NCBI RefSeq assembly: GCF_050030965.1
Contig: NZ_CP188297.1
Location: forward strand, 2,976,001-3,040,000
Length of the DNA: 64,000 nt
Direction: 5' to 3'
Source of the DNA: Glutamicibacter sp002979865
Lineage (GTDB): Bacteria > Actinomycetota > Actinomycetes > Actinomycetales > Micrococcaceae
A model generated the notes under the pieces. That model ran no database searches. It was given only the letters and a program-made list of their open reading frames with translations, and had not been told where the DNA came from. Below, in pieces: positions 8,192-16,880 of the stretch. The first letter of the stretch is position 1; every line of letters starts with the position of its first letter. The position numbers and the translations under genes were made by a program.

Positions 8192-11100
8192 GCAATATCA
8201 GATTCACTCCAGAAGAACTCTCCGCAGCCCTGGGCGAGCAGTTTCCGCCCACCGCGCAGCAGGCTGAGATAGTCGCTGCGCCATTGGAACCGATGCTGGT
8301 CATCGCCGGCGCCGGCTCGGGCAAGACCAAAACCATGGCGGATAAAGTCGTCTGGCTGGTAGCCAACCAGCTGGTCCGGCCGGAAGAGATTCTCGGGGTG
8401 ACCTTTACCCGCAAGGCAGCGGGAGAGCTTTCCGTGCGTATCCGTGCCAAGATCGCGCAGCTTGTGGCCACCGGTCTGCTCAGCCCAGAAGAAACCCGGG
8501 ACTTCCTTGACCCTGCGGTATCCACCTACCACTCCTACGCCAACACCCTGGTCCAAGACCATGGGCTGCGGCTTGGCCTTGAAGAAGACAGTGCCTTGTT
8601 GGGCGCGGCCCAATCATGGCAGGTGGCCCACTCGGTGCTGGAAAGATACACCGGCAACTACGAGCACCTGAACAGTGCCACCAGCACACTGATTGATGCC
8701 ATCGTTTCCTTCAGTTCGGAAGCATCCGAGCACTTGGTCACCGCACCTGAGGCCCATCAGTGGATTGATGACCTGGTGGCACGCCTGCGCACCTTGCCGA
8801 TGGACGCAGAGAAGCCCAAGAAAACTACCCAAGCAGCCCTCAAGCTCATCGACAAGCTGGCTTCACGTGCCACCATCGCTGAGTTGGCTGAAGAGTACGC
8901 CCGGGAAAAGAAGCGCCTCGGGGTGATGGACTACGGCGACTTGGTGGCCCACGCAGCGCGTATCGCCCAGGAGGTGCCGGCAGCTGCGCTCGCCGAACGG
9001 GCTAGCCACAAGGTGGTGCTGCTGGATGAATTCCAGGACACCTCGCACGCGCAGATGGTGCTCTTCTCTCAACTCTATGGCGAAGGCCATCCGGTCACCG
9101 CGGTGGGTGACCCTAACCAATCCATCTACGGATTCCGCGGGGCTAGTGCCGGTCAGCTGTTCCGATTCCCAGAAGTCTTCCCGATTGTTCGGGACACAGG
9201 CCGGGACGTCGCCCACGTGAAGCACCTGACCATCGCATGGCGCAATACCGTCAACGTGCTCGCGGCAGCGAATAGCATCACTGCCGGCGGGCCGCAGCAT
9301 CAAGGCCCGGTCTCGGTCAAGCCCTTGGATTCCTCGGCGCATGCCAAGCCAGGTCGTGTGGTGCTCAACCGTTGCGCAACGGTTCGCGACGAGGCAGACG
9401 CCATAGCCGACATGATTGTTGCCGAGAATAGGGCATCTTCCGAGCCGAAGACCAGTGCGGTGCTCTCGCGAAATCGTACCCAGTTGAGCATCATGGGCGA
9501 GGTGCTCGCTGAGCGGGGCATCAAATACCAGCTCGTGGGACTATCCGGATTGCTGAGCACCCCTGAGCTCACCGACCTGGTCTCGTACCTGCACGTGCTG
9601 GTTGACCCGCTGCGCTCCGACAAGCTCATGCGCTTATTGGCTGGAGCGCGCTGGCGGCTGGGTGCCGCAGACCTGATGGCCTTCGCCGATTGGTCCCGCC
9701 AGCTGGAACGGCGGCGAGCCCGCGGGCTGCAGCCAGACCCGGCAGAAAGCGAAGAGGCGCAGAGCCCCGAAGAAGCAGTGACCGAGGCGGCCCGCGCCGA
9801 ACTCAATGATGCGGCCAGCCTCGTCGAAGCACTGGACTTCCTGCCCAGGGAAGGGTGGACCAGCAATGACGGCAGGACCATTAGCGCAGCGGGCTACGAG
9901 CGCTTGGCGGCCCTGCGCGATGAACTCGCCGGCCTGCGGCTGCTGGCCAATGACGACCTTGAAACGCTGATTCGCGAGACCGAACGCGCCATGAACCTGG
10001 ACATCGAGGTGGCTGCCCGTCCGTGGATATCTCGAGACAAGGCGCGAGCCAACCTCGATGCCTTCGCCGATGTGGTACGCGAATACTGCCGCAATGCGCC
10101 ACGCGTTGAACTGTCCGGCTTCTTGATGTGGCTGGAACAGGCCGCCGAAAAGGAAAAGGGACTACCGCTGCCAAGCGAAGATGCTGACCCCGCGGCAGTC
10201 CAATTGCTGACGGTTCACGCGTCCAAGGGATTGGAATGGGACATCGTGGCGGTGATGACCTTGAACGACGGGGTGTTCCCGGGTTCCAAATCCGACCGGT
10301 GGACCAGCGGTGACAAAGCGCTGCCCTGGGAAATCCGTGGCGACGCCCGCGACCTGCCCCAATGGGACACCGAACAGCCGGCCTTGAAGGAACTGCTGGA
10401 AGCCGAATCGGTCTTCAAGGACCAGGTAGAGGACCACCACATTGCCGAAGAGCGTCGCCTGGCCTATGTTGCGGTGACCCGCGCCAAGTCATTGCTGATT
10501 TGCAGTAGCAGCGTCTGGACGAGCACCCGTACCAAGCCAACCGAGCCATCAGAATTCTTCACCTGTTTGCTTCCGCTGGCCGAAGGCGAGGAACCCCAGG
10601 CGGAGATCGGGGTCTGGGTGAAGGACGAAGAAGCGCCGGAACAAAACCCGAGCACTTTGACGCCCCTTGAAGCGCTGTGGCCGTACGATCCATTGGAAGG
10701 CCCCGTCGTCACGGGGGGAGTGCAAAAGACTCCATACCCGTATTCACGGCGCAATGTCATTGCGGAAGTGGCGAAGGATCTCGAATCCGTTCCAACAGAT
10801 CATGAGCCGCTGACCAGCTTCGGGAGGCAGTGGGCTGAAGAAGCCGAGAAACTTCTAGGCCAGCGCGAGTTCTTGGCTGGCCGTGAGCGCAGCATCGAGG
10901 CACCAGAGCATGTGCGTGCTTCATTGTTTGTCGAGCTGGCCGAGGACCCGGTTGGGGTACTGGAAAACCTTCGACGCCCGGTGCCGCGTCGACCGGGGCT
11001 CGCTGCACGGCGCGGTACCGCGTTCCATGCCTGGATTGAAGAGTTCTACGAGAAGACGTCAATGCTTGATCTGGGAGACCTGCAGGATCCGGCAGATGGC

Positions 11101-11505
11101 TATCTTGATGAGGCGCTGGACCTTGAATCCATGAAGGAAGCGTTCCTATGCAGCGAATGGTCCAAGCTGCAGCCGGCCTATGTCGAGGTTCCATTGGAGA
11201 CCCGTGTGGGTCCGGTGGCTGTGCGTGGCCGCATTGATGCCGTCTTCCGGATGGACGACGGTACGTGGCTGATGCTGGACTGGAAAACCGGTCGAGTTCC
11301 TAGCGGCAAGGATCTGAAGAGCAAGCTGGTCCAGCTCGCGGTGTATCGTCTGGGCTGGTCACGCCTGCACGGAATCCCGCTAGAGGAGATCAAGGCCGCC
11401 TTCTACTATGTGGCGGCGGGCATTACGATCCACGCGGAGTATCTCTCCGATGAGCAAGAACTGGAACAGATGATCAGCAGCGCGTTTGAACAGCTCGAAG
11501 GCTAG
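8188..11505 (+). CDS. adnB: AdnB-like helicase-nuclease subunit
   Basis: This is the partner of AdnA and probably the lead motor for DNA-end unwinding and resection. I start at ATG 8188 (1,105 residues), which gives an ATGA overlap with adnA. Helicase motifs are canonical: Walker A GAGSGKT (41-47), Walker B LLDEFQDTSHAQ, VGDPNQSIYGFRGA, TVHASKGLEWDIVAV and AYVAVTRAKSL. The C-terminal RecB nuclease shows GTAFHAWIEEF, RGRIDAVF, LMLDWKTG and VQLAVY. An acidic linker lies around residues 515-530. In mycobacteria the same gene pair is followed by nudC and uvrD2, as here. Confidence 0.92.
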   Translation: MSNIRFTPEELSAALGEQFPPTAQQAEIVAAPLEPMLVIAGAGSGKTKTMADKVVWLVANQLVRPEEILGVTFTRKAAGELSVRIRAKIAQLVATGLLSPEETRDFLDPAVSTYHSYANTLVQDHGLRLGLEEDSALLGAAQSWQVAHSVLERYTGNYEHLNSATSTLIDAIVSFSSEASEHLVTAPEAHQWIDDLVARLRTLPMDAEKPKKTTQAALKLIDKLASRATIAELAEEYAREKKRLGVMDYGDLVAHAARIAQEVPAAALAERASHKVVLLDEFQDTSHAQMVLFSQLYGEGHPVTAVGDPNQSIYGFRGASAGQLFRFPEVFPIVRDTGRDVAHVKHLTIAWRNTVNVLAAANSITAGGPQHQGPVSVKPLDSSAHAKPGRVVLNRCATVRDEADAIADMIVAENRASSEPKTSAVLSRNRTQLSIMGEVLAERGIKYQLVGLSGLLSTPELTDLVSYLHVLVDPLRSDKLMRLLAGARWRLGAADLMAFADWSRQLERRRARGLQPDPAESEEAQSPEEAVTEAARAELNDAASLVEALDFLPREGWTSNDGRTISAAGYERLAALRDELAGLRLLANDDLETLIRETERAMNLDIEVAARPWISRDKARANLDAFADVVREYCRNAPRVELSGFLMWLEQAAEKEKGLPLPSEDADPAAVQLLTVHASKGLEWDIVAVMTLNDGVFPGSKSDRWTSGDKALPWEIRGDARDLPQWDTEQPALKELLEAESVFKDQVEDHHIAEERRLAYVAVTRAKSLLICSSSVWTSTRTKPTEPSEFFTCLLPLAEGEEPQAEIGVWVKDEEAPEQNPSTLTPLEALWPYDPLEGPVVTGGVQKTPYPYSRRNVIAEVAKDLESVPTDHEPLTSFGRQWAEEAEKLLGQREFLAGRERSIEAPEHVRASLFVELAEDPVGVLENLRRPVPRRPGLAARRGTAFHAWIEEFYEKTSMLDLGDLQDPADGYLDEALDLESMKEAFLCSEWSKLQPAYVEVPLETRVGPVAVRGRIDAVFRMDDGTWLMLDWKTGRVPSGKDLKSKLVQLAVYRLGWSRLHGIPLEEIKAAFYYVAAGITIHAEYLSDEQELEQMISSAFEQLEG

Positions 11506-11511
11506 CCGCTC

Positions 11512-11545
11512 AGGACGCTGGGAAGTCTTTACTTCTCGGCGTCCT
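11512..11545. terminator. Terminator hairpin between convergent adnB and phosphotransferase-like gene
   Basis: AGGACGC...GAAG pairs with CTTC...GCGTCCT around a TCTTTA loop, with a few mismatches in the middle. It starts seven bases after the adnB stop and runs 17 bases into the 3' end of the converging gene, so it may serve both strands. Confidence 0.6.
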
Positions 11546-12839
11546 CAACAGGCTTGTTGTTCTTTTCAGCAGGCTCAGCCGTGCTCATTGGCCGTGCGGC
11601 AGCTGACTCGGCCTCCGCTGCATCACTATCGTGTTCGGCGGCCTTGGAGGCGGGTTCATCCTTCGCAGGCGAACTGTTCTTGGCATCAGCCTGAACAGCA
11701 TCAGATTTTGGCTGGTCACCAGACTCCTCTGGCGCGGCCTGGACATTGGACGCTGTGCTTCGGGGTGTTGCGGAGTTCGGCGATTCCGCTGCCAGGGGAG
11801 TGACCTTGTCGGTGTTAATGCTTGGCGCGGCGACGGCGGCCGGCTTTTCCGGAGCCTTCTGGGCCGGTGCTTCTGGCTGGGGAGCCAAAGGGCGCGGAGC
11901 TTCCACGACCGACAATGGCTGGCCACCGTACTCCGCGATGTTCTGGTCCAATTCGCGTAGCATCTCTTCGGCCTCGGCGATGCGCTCGTAGTCCTTGGAA
12001 TCCAAAGACTTCACCAGCCACTGCGCCAGCGCGAATTCGGCGGCCAGCGCGGCGCGACGCATGATGTGCGGATCCGCAGCCTTGCCGCGGGCTTCGACAT
12101 AGGCGGTGAAAACGCGCTCGCTGAAGCTCTGGTCTTCTATGGCCGAAAGCCAAGCGAAGTCATCAGCGGGATCACCGACGTGCAAATCTGTCCAGCCCTT
12201 GACTGCAGTGATGCTGGAATGGGAAATCTGCAGCTGCTCTTCATCGAAGTCGCCGTGAACTACGGCAGCGTTGAAACGCCACAGCGCCACGTCCTCCATG
12301 GCGTGTTCCCAACGGCGCAGTAAACCGCTTGGCACCTTGCCCGTAGCCGCGGCCGTATCCAGTTCGTTGAGTTTGCGCTGTCGAATCTCGTCGGCAGTGT
12401 AGGTCGGCAGGCCTGCCACTTCAACAGCTTCATCTGGGATCTGGTGGATGGCAGCCATGCATTGGCCCAGCGACTTGGCCAGGTTGCTGCCGACATCAAC
12501 CAATTCATCGAGGGTCGGAACGTGTCCGGGCATATCCTTGTAGACAAAGGTGCGCAGTGGGCCCTGGCGCACGGTGCCGGCTACGGCAGGCAAGGAAAAC
12601 GGCAGTGAAGCGCGGACCTTGGCGGAGAAAGCGCGCAAGGCCGAAAGCTCTGCTTCCAGACGCATGCTTGCCTCGTCATGCCGAGGTGAACGAACGCGCC
12701 AGCGATGCTTGAGTGCGTCGACGATCAATGCTGAGTCAAAATCTTCTGCATCGTCGGACAGCGCCGCGAAGCCTACCGGAGTCAATCCGGGGACGGCGGC
12801 GGTGGCAATTGCGGCGAGTTCCATGGCAGTGCGTTTCAC
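11529..12839 (-). CDS. Aminoglycoside-phosphotransferase-fold protein with disordered tail
   Basis: Residues ~1-310 resemble the APH/choline-kinase fold. The catalytic loop reads VVHGDFDEEQ, so the expected Asn five residues after HGD is Gln or shifted. The DFG-equivalent region reads KGWTDLHVGDPADDFAWL, where the usual Asp of IDW is replaced by Gly. These changes raise the possibility of a non-catalytic or unusual kinase. Residues ~325 onward are a low-complexity Ala/Pro/Glu tail. The start is uncertain: GTG 12839 (VKRTAMEL) has GGTGG close upstream; GTG 12887 and ATG 12824 are alternatives. Substrate is unknown. It sits between adnB and nudC, where mycobacteria have a different gene. Confidence 0.7.
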   Translation of the reverse strand: MKRTAMELAAIATAAVPGLTPVGFAALSDDAEDFDSALIVDALKHRWRVRSPRHDEASMRLEAELSALRAFSAKVRASLPFSLPAVAGTVRQGPLRTFVYKDMPGHVPTLDELVDVGSNLAKSLGQCMAAIHQIPDEAVEVAGLPTYTADEIRQRKLNELDTAAATGKVPSGLLRRWEHAMEDVALWRFNAAVVHGDFDEEQLQISHSSITAVKGWTDLHVGDPADDFAWLSAIEDQSFSERVFTAYVEARGKAADPHIMRRAALAAEFALAQWLVKSLDSKDYERIAEAEEMLRELDQNIAEYGGQPLSVVEAPRPLAPQPEAPAQKAPEKPAAVAAPSINTDKVTPLAAESPNSATPRSTASNVQAAPEESGDQPKSDAVQADAKNSSPAKDEPASKAAEHDSDAAEAESAAARPMSTAEPAEKNNKPVEDAEK

Positions 12840-12993
12840 AAGTTCCACCGTATGCGAGATTCCCTTTTCTATCGTTGAATGACGCACGGAATATGGCGGG
12901 ATTCACCGGCAACATTCAGAGTTGCGACGAATCTCATTGATCAACAGCTATCCACATTGAGCAAGCATCAAGATTCTGGAGCGCTATGTGCAT

Positions 12994-12999
12994 TAGGTT
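12994..12999 (+). promoter_or_regulatory. Leaderless-type -10 box for nudC
   Basis: TAGGTT is followed by six bases and then the nudC ATG. The AGAGG inside the spacer could also act as a weak ribosome-binding site, so the leaderless call is tentative. Confidence 0.4.
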
Positions 13000-13005
13000 A
13001 GAGGT

Positions 13006-13962
13006 ATGGCTCTGGCAGAAACTTATCGAACCCCACTTACCGGACTTCACTTCGGACAGTCTCTGATTGAGCGCCCCTTCGGACAGTCTCTGATTGAGCG
13101 CCCACTGACCGAAAAGCAAGACCCGATGCTTTTGCCTGGCCTATTTAAGCAGCGCAGCACCAAGGTGCTGCTGATCAGTGGTGGTGGCGCGGCAACTATC
13201 GGCTCTGATCTCTTCTTTCTCAACGGCACGGACTACCTCGCAAAAGACTCCGAGCGCCAGGTGTACCTGGGGCGTGCATCAGGCACGGAATACGTTCTGG
13301 CTCTCGTTGATGCCGAGGACTATGCCTCCAGCGGCATCGAGCGCTGGACGACGCTACGTGAAGGCTTCAACCTGCTCAATGAACTGCATGCAGAACTCTT
13401 CGTTGAAGCGCAGGCGATCGCCAATTGGATCCGTTCAGAGAAATTCTGCCCACGCTGCGGTTCACCCGTTAGGGCTGCCACCTTCGGGTGGGGCCAGCGT
13501 TGCGTGAACAATGACCACGAGCTTTTTCCACGTACCGACCCGGCAATCATTGCCTCGGTGATCGACAGCCAAGATCGATTGCTGCTCGGATACAACGCCA
13601 CCTTCAAGCACCGGATGTACTCGGTGCTTGCAGGATTCGTCGAAGCAGGGGAGTCCCTAGAGTCTGCTGTGCGCCGCGAGATCTTTGAAGAATCCGGTGT
13701 GCGTATTGGAGAGGTCGCCTACCGCGGTTCCCAGCCCTGGCCAATGCCGCGATCGCTGATGCTCGGTTTCGCTGCTGAAGCCTTGAGCGAAGAGCTGGTT
13801 CCGGATGGTGCAGAAATCATGGACCTTCGCTGGTTCACACGAGCCGAACTGCGTGAAGCTCTGGAATCAGGAACAATAGATATACCGCGCGGAGTCTCGA
13901 TAGCCCACGCATTGATCCGTACCTGGTACGGCGAACCCCTTCCGGAGGCCCTGAGCAAGTGA
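13006..13962 (+). CDS. nudC: NAD(+)/NADH pyrophosphatase, NudC type
   Basis: NudC hydrolyses NAD(H) to NMN(H) and AMP and can decap NAD-capped RNA. The 318-residue protein has the zinc region CPRCGSP followed by a third Cys (QRCVNND) and FPRTDPAIIA. The full Nudix box GFVEAGESLESAVRREIFEESGV is present, followed by SQPWPMPRS, the NADH-pyrophosphatase hallmark (SQPWPFPxS). The fourth zinc-ligand position is not Cys; the nearby HEL may substitute. Oddly, the N-terminus contains a tandem duplication of FGQSLIERP. The GTGA overlap with uvrD2 implies coupling, and the order nudC-uvrD2 is also mycobacterial. Confidence 0.9.
   Translation: MALAETYRTPLTGLHFGQSLIERPFGQSLIERPLTEKQDPMLLPGLFKQRSTKVLLISGGGAATIGSDLFFLNGTDYLAKDSERQVYLGRASGTEYVLALVDAEDYASSGIERWTTLREGFNLLNELHAELFVEAQAIANWIRSEKFCPRCGSPVRAATFGWGQRCVNNDHELFPRTDPAIIASVIDSQDRLLLGYNATFKHRMYSVLAGFVEAGESLESAVRREIFEESGVRIGEVAYRGSQPWPMPRSLMLGFAAEALSEELVPDGAEIMDLRWFTRAELREALESGTIDIPRGVSIAHALIRTWYGEPLPEALSK
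13051..13104 (+). repeat. 27-bp tandem duplication inside nudC
   Basis: Two adjacent 27-base units, 13051-13077 and 13078-13104, are identical except the last base (CCC versus CCA, both Pro). They encode FGQSLIERP twice, in frame. This looks like a recent slippage or duplication event in the variable N-terminal segment. Confidence 0.9.
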
Positions 13963-16082
13963 CCGAATACGACAATCCGCCAGCAGACAATTTGCTGGCG
14001 GGACTGGATGCTGAACAGCGGCAAGCAGCTGAAACCCTCAGCGGTCCACTGTGTATTCTGGCGGGCGCAGGAACCGGCAAGACCAGAGCAATTACCCACC
14101 GGATCGCCCACGGCGTGCATACTGGCATCTACAACCCGACCAGTGTTCTCGCGCTGACTTTCACCACGCGTGCAGCTGCGGAGATGCGTACCCGCTTGCG
14201 TCAGCTCGGCGCACCCGGCGTGCAGACGCGTACCTTCCACGCAGCTGCCTTGCGCCAGCTGCAGTACTTCTGGCCGCAGGCCGTTGGCGGTACCCTGCCG
14301 AACTTGGTAGAACACAAGGCCCCGCTCATTGCGGAGGCGGCGCGTCGCCTGCGCATTTCCAGCGACCGCGCCATGGTCCGTGATCTGGCTGCGGAAATCG
14401 AATGGGCCAAGGTCTCCATGCATACCCCGGAAAGCTACGCCAAGATTGCGTCTTCCCGAGAACTGCCCAACGGTCTCGAAGCAGTGAGCATGGCCCGCAT
14501 CTTCCAAACCTACGAAGAGCTCAAAGATGACCGCGGAGTTATCGACTTTGAAGACGTACTGCTGCTGACCATTGCAATTCTTGAAGACAATGAAAAAGTC
14601 GCAGCCAGTGTACGCCAGCAGTACCGCCACTTCGTCGTCGACGAGTACCAGGACGTTTCGCCGTTGCAGCAACGGCTCCTGGATCTCTGGCTTGGCCAGC
14701 GCAACGAACTGTGCGTGGTGGGCGATGCCTCCCAGACCATCTATTCTTTCACCGGTGCACGCCCAGACTTCTTGCTGAACTTCGGCACACGGTTTCCGGA
14801 AGCAAAGGTCGTGAAGCTGGTACGCGATTACCGCTCCACTCCTGAAGTCGTGAACCTGGCGAATAAGGTGCTTGCTAATCGGCGCATTGAATCCCAAGTC
14901 CCTGACCGTAACGTGACCTGGCCCGAACCACTGGAACTCATCGCGCAACGCGATCACGGTCCGGCCCCTGAATTCTTTGAAGCGACGGATGACGAAAATG
15001 AAGCCGAGGAAGTCGCCCAGCGCATCAAGCAGCTGCTCAAAAACGGCCAGGACATCTCCGAGATTGCCATCTTGTACCGCACTAACGGGCAGTCCCAGGC
15101 TTTTGAGCAAGCACTGACGGCGTATTCCATCCCCTACGTAATGCGTGGTGCCGAGCGGTTCTTCTCCCGTCGCGAAGTCAAGGAAGGGATGCTGGCCTTG
15201 CGGGCCGGCTTGAGCGTCGCCGCAGATACTCCGGTTGCGCAGATGGTGCGCGATGTGCTCTCCTCGCACGGCTACTCGGCGAATGCCCCAAGCGGCGGCA
15301 CTGGTGCGGTGCGCCAGCGTTGGGAATCGATGTCGGCACTGGTTCGCCTGGCCGACGAAGTCGTTGCGCTTAAAAAAGAACAAGACATTGATGCCACATT
15401 GCACGATGTGGTCAAGGAATTGGAAGACCGCGCAGCGATCCAGCACGCGCCAACTCTGGATGGCGTCACCTTGGCATCATTCCACGCAGCCAAGGGGCTG
15501 GAATGGGATGCTGTATTCCTGGTTGGATTGAACGAAGGCCTGGTCCCGATCTCCTATGCCAAGGACCAAGCGGGCTTCGATGAAGAACGGCGGCTGCTGT
15601 ACGTGGGTATTACCCGCGCACGGAAGCACCTGTACCTGTCCTGGTCGCTGGCAAGGACCCCGGGCGGACGCGCGCACCGATACCCATCACGATTCCTCGA
15701 TGGAATTAAATCGGTACGCCAAGCCAGCAGCAGGCAGCAGACCACCTACCGCAAACGCGAACAGAAAATCACGCCCGCAGTCTGCATGACCTGTGGATCC
15801 TTCTTGACCAGTGCAAAAGAGCGAAAGCTCAAACGTTGCGCCTCGTGCCCTGCTGCCTATGATGAAGCGTTGTTTGAGACTTTGCGTGAATGGCGATCGG
15901 AGGTTGCCCAATCCAACGCAGTCCCGGCATTCGTCATATTCACCGATGCAACCCTCATGTCCATCGCGGAGCACCAGCCGGATTCAATCCAGGGATTGTC
16001 GAAGATTCCCGGGGTGGGACGTAGCAAGCTTGAACGATATGGCGAGGCGGTGCTTGCGGTCGTTGGCGAGCGCCGCGCATAG
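13959..16082 (+). CDS. uvrD2: ATP-dependent DNA helicase UvrD2
   Basis: This 707-residue 3'-5' SF1A helicase is implicated in DNA repair in actinobacteria. Motifs: Walker A AGAGTGKT (35-42), VVDEYQDVSPLQ, VGDASQTIYSFTGA, ASFHAAKGLEWDAVFL and LLYVGITRARKHL. The C-terminus carries the two UvrD2 hallmarks: a four-cysteine motif (CMTC...CASC, near residues 608-629) and an HRDC domain (LMSIAEHQPDSIQGLSKIPG region). The start is GTG, overlapping the nudC stop in GTGA. UvrD2 needs its Cys4 region for helicase activity in mycobacteria, and it is intact here. Confidence 0.93.
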   Translation: MTEYDNPPADNLLAGLDAEQRQAAETLSGPLCILAGAGTGKTRAITHRIAHGVHTGIYNPTSVLALTFTTRAAAEMRTRLRQLGAPGVQTRTFHAAALRQLQYFWPQAVGGTLPNLVEHKAPLIAEAARRLRISSDRAMVRDLAAEIEWAKVSMHTPESYAKIASSRELPNGLEAVSMARIFQTYEELKDDRGVIDFEDVLLLTIAILEDNEKVAASVRQQYRHFVVDEYQDVSPLQQRLLDLWLGQRNELCVVGDASQTIYSFTGARPDFLLNFGTRFPEAKVVKLVRDYRSTPEVVNLANKVLANRRIESQVPDRNVTWPEPLELIAQRDHGPAPEFFEATDDENEAEEVAQRIKQLLKNGQDISEIAILYRTNGQSQAFEQALTAYSIPYVMRGAERFFSRREVKEGMLALRAGLSVAADTPVAQMVRDVLSSHGYSANAPSGGTGAVRQRWESMSALVRLADEVVALKKEQDIDATLHDVVKELEDRAAIQHAPTLDGVTLASFHAAKGLEWDAVFLVGLNEGLVPISYAKDQAGFDEERRLLYVGITRARKHLYLSWSLARTPGGRAHRYPSRFLDGIKSVRQASSRQQTTYRKREQKITPAVCMTCGSFLTSAKERKLKRCASCPAAYDEALFETLREWRSEVAQSNAVPAFVIFTDATLMSIAEHQPDSIQGLSKIPGVGRSKLERYGEAVLAVVGERRA

Positions 16083-16207
16083 GGTTCTCCACAAGTTGGC
16101 GAATTGGTCCGAAGCTGTTCAGGCTAGGACGTAGCTTAGAGATCACGTAGTGAGCGGACAGGAAGGTCCCCGGCCGCTGCCATAGATGAGGAAAGAGGCG
16201 CAATGCA

Positions 16208-16819
16208 ATGCCAGCTTTTCCAAACTCCGTCGACTTCGTAGCGCCGGATGAGATTCCAGTGCGGGTTCTCCGCTCGGCCAAGCGCAAGAAGACCATTTCC
16301 TCCCAGTGGCGCGATAACCGGCTGATTATCCAAGTCCCTGCAGCGCTGGACGAAAAAACGGAACGCGCTTTCGTTGATGAGATGATCTCGAAGTATCGCA
16401 AGGGACGCCAAGCGCGTACCGCGGGTCATACCGATGATGCGCTGGAGCGCCGAGCGGCATCTCTTGACCAGCAGTACTTCGCCGGCGAAGCCGCGCCGCA
16501 ATCCGTGCGTTGGGTAGCCAACCAAAATAAGCGTTGGGGTTCGGCTTCATATCGGCAGCGCAGCATCCGCTTATCGGTCACGTTGCAGCATATGCCCAGC
16601 TGGGTGCAGGACTATGTTCTAGTCCACGAGCTTGCGCATCTGGTGGTCCCGCGGGCCGGCCACGGACCTAGGTTCCAGGCTTTGCTGAACCGGTTCGAAC
16701 GCCGAGCGCAGGCGGATATTTTCTTGGAGGCATTCCACGCAGGCTACAACGCTCACGCCAAGGAATTGGGCCGGGCCCAGGATGAACTTTCGGGTTTCGG
16801 CCATGACGAGGAACAGTAG
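16208..16819 (+). CDS. YgjP/DUF45-type zinc metallopeptidase
   Basis: This 203-residue protein matches the YgjP-like (DUF45, SprT/WLM-related) metallopeptidase fold. The zinc site is V-HELAH with a probable third ligand in the downstream GHGPRF. The preceding segment WVANQNKRWGSAS is the conserved W..q..rWGS motif of the family. No signal peptide is seen, so it is cytoplasmic. GAGGAAAGAGG lies upstream of the chosen ATG. It is about 125 bases after uvrD2, and the long hairpin at 16829 closes the unit. The biological substrate is not known. Confidence 0.82.
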   Translation: MPAFPNSVDFVAPDEIPVRVLRSAKRKKTISSQWRDNRLIIQVPAALDEKTERAFVDEMISKYRKGRQARTAGHTDDALERRAASLDQQYFAGEAAPQSVRWVANQNKRWGSASYRQRSIRLSVTLQHMPSWVQDYVLVHELAHLVVPRAGHGPRFQALLNRFERRAQADIFLEAFHAGYNAHAKELGRAQDELSGFGHDEEQ

Positions 16820-16828
16820 CTCAATGCA

Positions 16829-16866
16829 CGAAGGAGGGATGTGCACTCGTGCACATCCCTCCTTCG
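16829..16866. terminator. Bidirectional terminator hairpin
   Basis: Perfect 18-bp arms (CGAAGGAGGGATGTGCAC) with a two-base centre sit between the convergent YgjP-type and DUF2342 genes. There is no clear U-run. Confidence 0.75.
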
Positions 16867-16880
16867 AGGTTTCGATCTAA

